From positions 1 to 9,744 of the forward strand of contig CAMCFL010000075.1 in NCBI GenBank assembly GCA_945873715.1: 9,744 nucleotides of DNA, in the 5' to 3' direction. Origin of the DNA: Akkermansia muciniphila (lineage in GTDB: Bacteria > Verrucomicrobiota > Verrucomicrobiia > Limisphaerales > UBA9464). This document shows positions 1 to 6,715 of this stretch, piece by piece (within the stretch, counting starts at the first letter, position 1; the number at the start of each line of letters is the position of its first letter). The notes beneath the pieces are model-generated. The model saw nothing but the letters and a program-made list of their open reading frames with translations, searched no databases and had not been told where the DNA came from. The translations under genes were made by a program, and so were the position numbers.

Positions 1-160
1 CTGTGGGTGGAAGGATTCCCTCACGAAACAGGAGCCCCGGAGGGGCGAAGGAAACAAGCATCCTTCGCCCCTCCGGGGCTCCCGAGTCTCTGCTCCGGGT
101 GACCCACAACTCCCGCTGTGGGCTACCCTCCCACGCCGCTCCGCGGCTGCGAACGGAGGA
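1..160. repeat. GC-rich palindromic intergenic repeat (REP-like)
   Basis: This stretch upstream of the prepilin gene has no recognisable coding content and is built from inverted repeats. The strongest is a perfect 22-bp stem, 31-52 with 61-82, around an 8-nt loop. A second weaker hairpin pairs cccaca (103-108) with tgtggg (117-122). A third pairs gccgc (135-139) with gcggc (143-147). The string ctgtggg occurs at both 1-7 and 116-122. The core ccccggagggg (35-45) with its complement (68-78) recurs in the repeat at 3087-3254, so I infer a dispersed family. The outer limits are uncertain and the element may begin left of the window. Open frames running through it are by-products of its GC content. 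Confidence 0.6.
31..82. repeat. Perfect 22-bp inverted repeat hairpin
   Basis: Arms 31-52 and 61-82 are exact reverse complements of 22 bases, separated by an 8-base loop (53-60, aacaagca). The stem is very GC-rich and would form a stable cruciform or RNA hairpin. No T-tract follows on either strand, so it is not a textbook intrinsic terminator. It could still end transcription of a gene left of the window or act as a REP-type structural element. Confidence 0.85.
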
Positions 161-258
161 ACCGGTTCTCCCTTCCCGGGGGCAGGGTCCAGATGCGCCC
201 GTAGCGCCCGAGATTTTCGGTGCATTCGACCGGGTCTTGTGCGGAACTTCAATCCACC

Positions 259-1080
259 ATGCTCTCCTGCTCGGCCTCGCCAGTCAGGGGCGGTTTCACC
301 CTGATCGAACTCCTTGTGGTGATCGCGATCATCGCGATCCTCGCCGGCATGCTTCTGCCCGCGCTCTCGGGAGCGAAGCAGCAGGCCTTGCGGATCAAGT
401 GCCTGAACAACCAGAAGCAGATCGGTCTTGCGGGAAACCTGTACAGCAACGATTCCGCCGAGTCCCTGGTCACCAACGGCGAGGTCGATTCCGCAGCAGC
501 CGGCGGACCCAAACTGTGGGTCCTGGGCGGCTACCACAATTTCACCGCCTCCTTCACCAACATCGCCTACCTCGTCGACCGCCGGTACGCGGCCTTTGCA
601 CCCTACATCCCGGCCAAGGACATCTACCGGTGTCCCTCCGACAAGACGACGATCGTGTTCAGCCGGGGCAGACCCGTGCCGCAGGTCCGGAGTTACGCGA
701 TGAACCTGTATCTCGGCCCGAATGTCGACATGCAGAACCGACTGTCGACCCGCTACCGTTCCTTCCGCAAGTCCACGGATCTGCCCAACCCAGCGGGGAT
801 CTTCCAGACCCAGGATCTGTCGCCGCAGAGTCTGTGCACCCCGGCCTTCATCGTGCTGATGCCTGGCGATGGCAACAGCCAGTTCTTTCACCTGCCTGCC
901 ACCCATCACAACAACGGCGGGGTGGTCGGCTTCGTGGACGGTCACGCGGAACCTCATCGGTGGCTTGACGCCCGCACCTTCAAGAAGGCCACCCTCGGAC
1001 AGCGCATCGATCACAATCTGTCCGTCCCCAACAGTCGCGACCTGAAGTGGATTCAGGATCGGACAACGGTATTGCGGTGA
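259..1080 (+). CDS. Prepilin-type cleavage/methylation and H-X9-DG domain protein (pseudopilin-like)
   Basis: The protein (273 aa) resembles type IV pilin/type II secretion pseudopilins of the PVC group. I choose ATG 259 over an in-frame GTG at 220 because it gives a short class III leader: twelve residues ending RGG, then FTLIELLVV. Prepilin peptidase would cut after Gly12, and Glu17 is the conserved Glu5 of the mature protein. A hydrophobic helix runs from about residue 13 to 36, anchoring the protein in the inner membrane before pilus assembly. At the C-terminus His217 lies exactly nine residues before Asp227-Gly228 in GGVVGFVDGH, the signature of the H-X9-DG prepilin-associated domain. 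Such proteins are abundant in Verrucomicrobia and Planctomycetes; their individual roles are mostly unknown. No other secretion gene is adjacent. A 39-bp gap separates it from the oxidoreductase downstream, so co-transcription is possible. No clear ribosome binding site precedes either start. Confidence 0.93.
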   Translation: MLSCSASPVRGGFTLIELLVVIAIIAILAGMLLPALSGAKQQALRIKCLNNQKQIGLAGNLYSNDSAESLVTNGEVDSAAAGGPKLWVLGGYHNFTASFTNIAYLVDRRYAAFAPYIPAKDIYRCPSDKTTIVFSRGRPVPQVRSYAMNLYLGPNVDMQNRLSTRYRSFRKSTDLPNPAGIFQTQDLSPQSLCTPAFIVLMPGDGNSQFFHLPATHHNNGGVVGFVDGHAEPHRWLDARTFKKATLGQRIDHNLSVPNSRDLKWIQDRTTVLR

Positions 1081-1119
1081 GCGCGCCCTGTCCCTTTTGA
1101 GTCTCTGTCCCCTCTCTGC

Positions 1120-2148
1120 ATGAGCAAACTCAACGTCGGAATCATTGGATATGGCTGGGTCGCCACCGCCCACATTGCGGCCATCAACGCCACCGCCCAC
1201 GCCCGGGTGACGGCGGTGCATTCCTCGCGCCCGGTGGACCCGGCGACCCTGACCGCCCTTCACGGTCCCGGCATCCGATTCTTCGAGACCCTGGAGGGCA
1301 TGCTGGCGGATCCGTCGATCCACGTGATCAGCATCTGCTCCTATCCCTGGTTGCACGCCGAGCATGCCCAGGCTGCCGCGAAGGCCGGCAAACATCTCAT
1401 CCTCGAGAAGCCCCTCGCCCTGTCCTGGGACGATTGCCTGGCCGTTCGCGATGCCGTCGCAGACGCGGGGGTCCTCACCTGCGTCTGCTTCGAGTGCCGC
1501 TACTCGGCCCAGTTCCTCTCCACCCGATCCGTGATCGATGCGGGCCTGCTGGGCGAGGTGCACTACGGGGAGATCGACTACTACCACGGCATCGGGCCCT
1601 GGTATGGCCAGTACCGCTGGAACGTGACGCGGAAGGGCGGCGGATCGAGCCTGCTCTCAGCCGGATGCCATGCACTGGACGCGCTGTTGCTGTGCCTCGG
1701 TTCGGATGTCGTCGAGGTCCATTCGATGTCGACCAAGTCGCGCAGTGCCGATTTCACGCCGTACGAGTACGACACCTCGGCCGTGACACTGGTCCGGTTC
1801 CGTGATGGTCGGGTGGGCAAGACGGCCTCGATCATCGACTGCATGCAGCCGTACTATTTCCACACCCATCTGGTGGGATCGCATGGCAGCCTCCTCGACA
1901 ACCGGTTCCATTCGTCGCGACTGGCCGGCCTGAACAAGAACCAGTGGAGCAACCTCTCCTTCCCGCTGGTCGATTCCGGAGACGTCAAGGATCACCCCTA
2001 TCAGAATCAGTTCGAGGCGTTCTTCGCCGCCATCGGACGCCGCGAGGAAATGAAGCTCACCAGCCTGACCGACGCCCTCCAGACCCATCGGGTGATCTTC
2101 GCCGCCGATGAATCGGCGCGGACCGGTCGCCCGGTCGCCCTCAGCTGA
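1120..2148 (+). CDS. Gfo/Idh/MocA family NAD(P)-dependent oxidoreductase
   Basis: The protein (342 aa, usual for the family) is a cytoplasmic dehydrogenase of the glucose-fructose oxidoreductase/inositol dehydrogenase/MocA type, which oxidises or reduces sugars and sugar derivatives. The N-terminal Rossmann fold shows VGIIGYGWVA at residues 6-15, the dinucleotide-binding glycine motif. The family EKP motif is at 96-98, whose Lys97 is normally the catalytic or substrate-binding lysine. The C-terminal α/β domain carries GCHALD at 182-187, placing His184 and Asp187 at the expected active-site positions. An unusual CVCFEC cluster lies at 121-126, just after the Rossmann domain. The substrate cannot be told from sequence. 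The stop lies 7 bp before the deacetylase start, so the two are probably co-transcribed and may act on the same carbohydrate. No Shine-Dalgarno sequence precedes ATG 1120. Confidence 0.95.
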   Translation: MSKLNVGIIGYGWVATAHIAAINATAHARVTAVHSSRPVDPATLTALHGPGIRFFETLEGMLADPSIHVISICSYPWLHAEHAQAAAKAGKHLILEKPLALSWDDCLAVRDAVADAGVLTCVCFECRYSAQFLSTRSVIDAGLLGEVHYGEIDYYHGIGPWYGQYRWNVTRKGGGSSLLSAGCHALDALLLCLGSDVVEVHSMSTKSRSADFTPYEYDTSAVTLVRFRDGRVGKTASIIDCMQPYYFHTHLVGSHGSLLDNRFHSSRLAGLNKNQWSNLSFPLVDSGDVKDHPYQNQFEAFFAAIGRREEMKLTSLTDALQTHRVIFAADESARTGRPVALS

Positions 2149-2155
2149 GCGCGTC

Positions 2156-2947
2156 ATGCCCACGGCCCTCGCCATTGCGGCGCACCCCGACGACATCGAG
2201 TTCTGCATGGCCGGGACGCTCCTGCGCCTGGCGGGGTGCGGATGGCAGATCCATTACCTCAACCTTTCCTCGGGCAACCTGGGATCGGCGACGATTCCCG
2301 GCCCGCGCCTGGCCACCCTGCGCAGGCGGGAATCGAAGGCGGCCGCCGAGGAACTCGGAGCGATCTGGCACGCTCCGTTCGCACGGGACCTCGAGATCCT
2401 TTACACCGATGCGCTGCTCCGTCGGGTGGCTGCCGTCGTGCGCCAGGTCCAACCCTCGGTGATCCTGACGCATTCGCCGGAGGACTACATGGAGGACCAC
2501 ATGAACACCTCCCGACTGGCGGTCACCGCCGCCTTTGCCCGGGGCATGCCAAACTATCGGTCGCGCCCGGGCGTGGCCGCGTACGGAGGGGCGGTGTCCG
2601 TGTACCATGCCCTGCCCCACGGTCTGCGGGATGGACTGGGACAGCGGGTGCGGGCGGGACTCTATGTCGACACGGGGCCGGTACATGCCCGAAAGCGTGC
2701 CGCCCTCGCCTGTCACCTCAGCCAGAAGGAATGGCTGGACCGCAGCCAGGGAATGGATTCGTACCTCGTGGCCATGGACGAATTCTCCGCCGAGGTCGGC
2801 CGGCTCTCCACCCGGTTTGAACAGGCAGAAGGCTGGCGGCGCCATTCGCATCTGGGCTTCTGCGACGCCGGGGACGATCCCCTCCGGCAAGTCCTCGGCA
2901 AGTCCTGCCGGGTGGATCCAGAGTACCAACGTCGATTGGACGGCTGA
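2156..2947 (+). CDS. PIG-L/LmbE family deacetylase
   Basis: The protein (263 aa) belongs to the zinc-dependent PIG-L (LmbE, MshB, BshB) superfamily, which removes acetyl groups from N-acetylglucosamine-type substrates. The hallmark AHPDDIE is at residues 9-15. By analogy with MshB, His10 and Asp13 bind zinc and Asp12 is the general base. The third zinc ligand is His115, in YMEDH. R58-E59 and LSSGNLG (37-43) match other conserved positions. I prefer ATG 2156 because it places the first β-strand right after the start, as in the family. An in-frame ATG at 2108 would add 16 residues and overlap the upstream gene by 41 bp. No signal peptide is seen, so the protein should be cytoplasmic. Pairing with a Gfo/Idh/MocA oxidoreductase suggests carbohydrate or amino-sugar degradation rather than bacillithiol synthesis, but the substrate is unknown. 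Confidence 0.93.
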   Translation: MPTALAIAAHPDDIEFCMAGTLLRLAGCGWQIHYLNLSSGNLGSATIPGPRLATLRRRESKAAAEELGAIWHAPFARDLEILYTDALLRRVAAVVRQVQPSVILTHSPEDYMEDHMNTSRLAVTAAFARGMPNYRSRPGVAAYGGAVSVYHALPHGLRDGLGQRVRAGLYVDTGPVHARKRAALACHLSQKEWLDRSQGMDSYLVAMDEFSAEVGRLSTRFEQAEGWRRHSHLGFCDAGDDPLRQVLGKSCRVDPEYQRRLDG

Positions 2948-2961
2948 GAAGTTGGAAAGAG

Positions 2962-2984
2962 GGAATGGGCGGCCCGCCCGTTCC
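2962..2984 (+). terminator. Candidate hairpin terminator after deacetylase gene
   Basis: Positions 2962-2970 pair with 2976-2984 to give a 9-bp stem with one T-G wobble and a 5-nt loop, starting 15 bp after the deacetylase stop. No T-run follows, so it is not a canonical rho-independent terminator. The location supports a role in ending the upstream transcript, but the evidence is only structural. Confidence 0.35.
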
Positions 2985-3086
2985 TGACGCCGCGGGTCTC
3001 CCTGCGTCCCGGATGAAGATCTGATCCCGGCGAAAGGAGGGGCATCTTGACACTGCCCCCGCCTGGGACCGCGGCTGTGCGGTACG

Positions 3087-3254
3087 CCGGAGGCGTTTCA
3101 GCGATTAGCCCGGGGTACCACCCCGGGGTCAGTTGTTCCAAAAACCTTCCCACCCCGGAGGGGTGCCAGAGCTTCAACCCCTCCGGGGTTGATTGGACTT
3201 CTTGCGCCATTTACCCGGGGTGGTACCCCGGGCTAATCGCTGCCATCCCTCCGG
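3087..3254. repeat. Nested palindromic REP/MITE-like element
   Basis: The outer perfect arms are 3099-3127 and 3214-3242: 29 bp, reading cagcgattagcccgg inward from the left. Beyond them the similarity continues imperfectly to ccggagg at 3087-3093 and cctccgg at 3248-3254. Each outer arm also contains its own short palindrome, ggtacc flanked by C- and G-runs. Nested inside is a 13-bp inverted pair, accccggaggggt (3152-3164) and acccctccggggt (3177-3189). A small hairpin, catccc-tcc-gggatg, sits at 3244-3258. No coding capacity or flanking direct repeat is evident. Placed between convergent genes, it could end transcription from both sides. Its structure resembles composite REP (BIME) or small non-autonomous elements. 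Confidence 0.8.
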
Positions 3255-3266
3255 GATGAGGAGGGC

Positions 3267-6200
3267 TCAATCCTCGCTGAAGAGGTATTCGAGGTCGTCC
3301 TTGGTCAGGTTGGTGGCGAAGCCCTCTTCGCCGAGGACGTCCTGGATGGTCTGGGACTTCCGCTGCTGCAATTCCCAGATCTTCTCCTCGACGGTTCCGG
3401 GCGCGATCAGGCGGTAGGCATTGACCGTGCGGGTCTGCCCGATGCGGTGGGAGCGGTCGATGGCCTGGGCCTCGACGGCGGGATTCCACCAGGGATCGTA
3501 CAGGACCACGTAGCTGGCGGTAGTGAGGTTCAGCCCGGTCCCGGCGGCCCGGAGCGAGAGCAGGAAGACGCAGGGCTCAGTGTCGGCCTGGAAGGCGTTG
3601 ACCACTTCCTGTCGGGCCTTGGTTTCACCGGTGAGGATGTGGGTGCGGATACCACGTTCCTTGCAGGCGGCTTCCAGGATCCGGAGCATCTCCACGAACT
3701 GGGAGAAGAGCAGGACCTTGTTGCCGGAGGCGATGACGGGTTCGAGCAACTCGAACAGGGTCTCGGTCTTGCCCGAACCCGCGTCGTTGCCGACGAGCCG
3801 GGGGTGACAGCAGATCTGCCGCAGGCGCGTCAGGGCGGCCAGCACGTGCATCTTCGACTTGGCGACCCCCTTCTCCTGGAGGGTCTTCATCACCTGCTCG
3901 CGGCTTCGGCGCAGTTCGGCCAGGTACAACTTGCGCTGTTCTTCGTCGAGTTCGCAGTCGCGGCGCTCCTCGATGCGCTCAGGGAGGTCCTGGGCCACCT
4001 GACGCTTGAGCCGGCGCAACATCAGGGGACGGAGCTTGGCACTGAGACGACGACGGGTGGTGCCCGTCTCCCATTCGGGACCCTCACCCTTGGATTCGTA
4101 GATCTCGTTGAAGGAAGTCTGGCTGCCGAGATAACCGGGCTGGATGAAATCCACGATCGACCAGAGGTCGAGCAACCGGTTCTCCAACGGCGTTCCCGTC
4201 AGCGCGAGCCGTTGCTCGGCCTCGATCTCCTTCACCGCCACGGTGACCTGGGCCGTCGGATTCTTGATGAACTGGGCCTCGTCCAGGATCAGGGCCCGGA
4301 ACTCGAACTTGCCCAACTCATCCAGGTCACGGCGGAGGATGGCGTAGTTGGTGACGACGATGTCGTGCTCGGGGATCTGCTTGCGCAGGTTGTGCCGTGC
4401 GGCACCGGACTGCAGCACGAGCACCTTGAGATGGGGCACGAACTTCTCCGCTTCACGCCGCCAGTTGTGGAGGACGGAAGCCGGGCAGATCACCAGCGAG
4501 GGCTTGCGATCCTTCTTCGGCGCACCGTCATGCAACCAAGTCAGCCAGGTCAGCGTCTGCAACGTCTTTCCCAGGCCCATGTCGTCGGCCAGGATCCCGC
4601 CCAGTCGCAGACGGGTCAGGTTGCAGAGGAAGTCGAAACCGTCCTTCTGGTAGGGACGCAACTCCGCGAAGACATTCTTGGGCAGGGTGGTGTCGGGAAC
4701 CCCGCGGAAGTTGACGAGCTTCTCGCGCAGGGCCGCCACGACCTTCTCGGTGCCCATGGCGTTGAGGGTGGTCTCGTCCAGCTGATTGGCGTGGAGCAAC
4801 GAGGCCTTCTGGGCATCCGCACTGAGTCCTTCGAGGCCCAACGTGGCCGCCGTCTCGTGCGCCTTGCGGTTGGCATCGACGTCGATCTCCACCCATCCAC
4901 CGTCGGGCAGCTTGACGAACCGGGTGTTGGCGGCGGCCAGACGCTGGACATCGGCCGTGCTGAGCTTGAGACCCTCGGCTTCCCACTCGGCACTGACTGA
5001 CAGCCAGTCGATCCCGGAACCCTTGAGGACGATGCGGGGACGGACCATGCGACGGTTGAGGAATAGCCGTTGGAACGGAGGGTTGCCGAGAAATACGGAG
5101 TCGGCCGGACGCTCCTGCCAGGCGAACGCCAACTGCGAGAGGGCGTGTTCGTTGGCATCCAGCACCCACAGTCCCGGTTCGGGCGTGAACCAATCGGCGC
5201 GCTGCAGCCACTGGATGGCCGGAGCCAGACGGGGATCTTCCAGAAGCTCCGGACGGGGATCTGCCGCGCGGCGTTGCACGACCCGCTGCCACTCATGACC
5301 GTTCCATTGCCACTCGGAGCCATCGCGCTCGCTGATCGCCAGCAACCGCACCCGAACCACTTCGTCGGCCAGTTCGAAAACAAACTGCGGCTTGGCAGGA
5401 TGGGTTTCGCACAGGGCATTCCAGTCGGCGGTTTCCGACCCGCCGGGACGGGTCTTCCGCAGCTCCGTCAACAACCGCTGGGAAAGGCGTCGGACCGGAA
5501 CGACCGGACGCTGCGCCCAATGACCGAGCAACCGCGCCGGCGGGGCTTCACGGACGACGAAGAACTCTTGGTCCACGAGGACCAGAGGCGGCTCGCCCAC
5601 GAAGAACCGGCACTCGGGCAATTGACGGCTGCGTCCTTCGGAGAGCTTGAGCACATGGGTGAAGCTCATCTCCTCCTCGATGGACTCCAGCCTGGGCTCC
5701 AGTTGGGCGATGCTGCCCAGGAAGGTCAGGTTGGTCGCCGTGCCCAGCAGTTCAAGGCGGGGGCCGTGCCCGAACTTGGCCAGCCAGGTCAGCAGGTCGG
5801 CTCCTTCCAGGACCAGCATCTCGCCTTCCTTGACCTTCTCGGCCCAGTTGCCGTGCAACCAGTCGATCACGGCCCAGTCTTCGGCGGGGAAAAGCTCCGC
5901 CTCGTGGGCAGCCCGGGTACGCAGGTCACACAGGTCGGAGAGGAAGCGTTCCTTCTCTCCCGATCGGCTGCGGAAGAGGAAGAAATGGACGGCCAACTTC
6001 CATTGGTTGACATTGGCCGTGACGCGCTGCGGCTCGCACACGATGCGCAGCGCCGCCCGCGGCGAATCGAGGTGGGTGTGATGCGGCGGAAACAGCCAGT
6101 CCTCCAGTTCCTGGACAAAGCCGGTCTCCTTCTCGGACTGCTCCACCTCGGCGAACCGCTCGAAGTTGGCGTAGGGAATCAGCTCGGTCGGCAGCGACCG

Positions 6201-6602
6201 GTTCGAGCGCAGGAAGAGCATGGCGACTTCTTCCAGTCGGGCCTTTGCGCTCGCTGTCTGGATCCGGGCCCACCAGTCATGGTGTCCAAAATCCGAGCGG
6301 CGCAGCGCCAGCTTCTCGATGTAATCGTCGAACAGGAGATAGGCGCGTTGGGGATCGGCGCAGGTCGCCAGGATCTTCAGGACGGCTTCCCGCTCGGCCA
6401 CCTTCTCTTTGGAATCCGACAATTCGCGGCGCAGATCCGCAAAAGTTCCATAGGTGTTGCTGAGCACCTTGTGGTGGGCATCGTACTTGGTCGTATTGAC
6501 CGCTCGCGGTGCTACCAGCTTGCTGTTTGACGCGTTCCGGGATCCTCTAGCCATGTAATTCCTGACAAAATCGTCGGTCAATCCGACCGCTCGAGTAATC
6601 AT
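3267..6602 (-). CDS. SNF2-family DEAD/DEAH-box helicase (DEAQ type)
   Basis: This large cytoplasmic protein (1111 aa) belongs to the bacterial SNF2/RapA-like superfamily 2 ATPases, which translocate on DNA or remodel protein-nucleic acid complexes. The ATPase core starts near residue 645 (LRPYQKDGFDFL). It has the Walker A motif DDMGLGKT at 673-680, Walker B DEAQ at 774-777 and motif III LTGTPLENR at 801-809. The second RecA-like lobe has the SNF2 motifs LLFSQF, GTGLNLT and, at 1046-1056, QAIDRSHRIGQ with the motif VI arginines. The roughly 630-residue N-terminal part contains no CxC...CxH pattern, so the SWIM finger common in bacterial homologues is not visible. I choose ATG at 6602-6600 because GGAG lies 5 nt upstream and the following MITRAV resembles starts of related proteins. 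Alternatives are ATG 6701 (1144 aa) and ATG 6554 (1095 aa). It is transcribed alone, divergent from the TPR gene. The cellular role is unknown; RapA-like recycling of RNA polymerase or a DNA-repair role are only guesses. Confidence 0.95.
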   Translation of the reverse strand: MITRAVGLTDDFVRNYMARGSRNASNSKLVAPRAVNTTKYDAHHKVLSNTYGTFADLRRELSDSKEKVAEREAVLKILATCADPQRAYLLFDDYIEKLALRRSDFGHHDWWARIQTASAKARLEEVAMLFLRSNRSLPTELIPYANFERFAEVEQSEKETGFVQELEDWLFPPHHTHLDSPRAALRIVCEPQRVTANVNQWKLAVHFFLFRSRSGEKERFLSDLCDLRTRAAHEAELFPAEDWAVIDWLHGNWAEKVKEGEMLVLEGADLLTWLAKFGHGPRLELLGTATNLTFLGSIAQLEPRLESIEEEMSFTHVLKLSEGRSRQLPECRFFVGEPPLVLVDQEFFVVREAPPARLLGHWAQRPVVPVRRLSQRLLTELRKTRPGGSETADWNALCETHPAKPQFVFELADEVVRVRLLAISERDGSEWQWNGHEWQRVVQRRAADPRPELLEDPRLAPAIQWLQRADWFTPEPGLWVLDANEHALSQLAFAWQERPADSVFLGNPPFQRLFLNRRMVRPRIVLKGSGIDWLSVSAEWEAEGLKLSTADVQRLAAANTRFVKLPDGGWVEIDVDANRKAHETAATLGLEGLSADAQKASLLHANQLDETTLNAMGTEKVVAALREKLVNFRGVPDTTLPKNVFAELRPYQKDGFDFLCNLTRLRLGGILADDMGLGKTLQTLTWLTWLHDGAPKKDRKPSLVICPASVLHNWRREAEKFVPHLKVLVLQSGAARHNLRKQIPEHDIVVTNYAILRRDLDELGKFEFRALILDEAQFIKNPTAQVTVAVKEIEAEQRLALTGTPLENRLLDLWSIVDFIQPGYLGSQTSFNEIYESKGEGPEWETGTTRRRLSAKLRPLMLRRLKRQVAQDLPERIEERRDCELDEEQRKLYLAELRRSREQVMKTLQEKGVAKSKMHVLAALTRLRQICCHPRLVGNDAGSGKTETLFELLEPVIASGNKVLLFSQFVEMLRILEAACKERGIRTHILTGETKARQEVVNAFQADTEPCVFLLSLRAAGTGLNLTTASYVVLYDPWWNPAVEAQAIDRSHRIGQTRTVNAYRLIAPGTVEEKIWELQQRKSQTIQDVLGEEGFATNLTKDDLEYLFSED

Positions 6603-6715
6603 TATGTCTCCGGGACGCCCTCCAGAGGTCAACGCAAATCCATTTCGGGTTGGTGGAGAATGATCTGAATTCCGCCTTGCCTTTAGAACCCCCGCCCTCA
6701 CGCTCCGCGGCTTAC
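6603..6715. promoter_or_regulatory. Divergent intergenic region expected to hold two promoters
   Basis: The 113 bp between the helicase start and the TPR-protein start must serve both directions, unless either gene starts further upstream. The region is less GC-rich than the flanking coding sequence. On the minus strand TTGACC (6632-6627) could be a -35 box, but no convincing -10 sits at the right spacing before the chosen start. I cannot place a promoter with confidence. The string cgctccgcggct at 6701-6712 also occurs at 137-148 in the left repeat. Confidence 0.3.
6608..6611 (-). promoter_or_regulatory. Ribosome binding site for the helicase
   Basis: Read on the minus strand, GGAG lies 5 nt before the ATG at 6602-6600. 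It is the best Shine-Dalgarno match in front of any start in this window and favours this start over ATG 6701 and ATG 6554. The latter has only AGGAA close upstream. Confidence 0.45.

Larger units (their letters stand above)
2948..3266. other. Convergent intergenic region, no gene
   Basis: This 319-bp stretch lies between the 3' ends of the deacetylase and the helicase. It holds a GC-rich hairpin at 2962-2984, an unassigned segment at about 2985-3086, and a nested palindromic repeat at about 3087-3254. Short open frames run through it on both strands, but they translate to proline- and glycine-rich strings containing SPGYHPG, produced by the palindrome. I therefore call no gene here. Confidence 0.75.

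Noticed and set aside
3..968. Long open frame (321 codons) running through the left repeat and overlapping the prepilin gene
   Set aside because: It starts inside a palindromic repeat, is rich in Arg, Pro and Ser as expected from a shifted GC-rich frame, and conflicts with the clear prepilin reading frame.
1657..2929. Minus-strand open frames opposite the oxidoreductase and deacetylase genes
   Set aside because: They have no recognisable motifs and lie antisense to two well-supported genes.
3087..3254. Insertion sequence or CRISPR interpretation of the intergenic repeat
   Set aside because: There is no transposase gene, no evenly spaced direct repeats and no clear target-site duplication. 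Only inverted symmetry is seen.
3047..3259. Small open frame of 70 codons in the convergent intergenic region
   Set aside because: Its translation repeats PGYHPG/PGWYPG, which comes directly from the inverted repeat arms. A similar string appears on the opposite strand.
3447..6530. Two very long open frames (517 and 486 codons) on the plus strand, opposite the helicase gene
   Set aside because: They mirror the codon structure of a GC-rich gene, are repetitive in Gly, Leu, Gln and Glu, and show no recognisable domain. The minus-strand frame has complete SNF2 motifs throughout.
6603..6632. Minus-strand TTGACC (6632-6627) as a -35 box with CATAAT near the helicase start as -10
   Set aside because: The spacing is about 20 nt and the -10 would overlap the start codon. 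It would work only if translation began at 6554, which has the weaker ribosome site.
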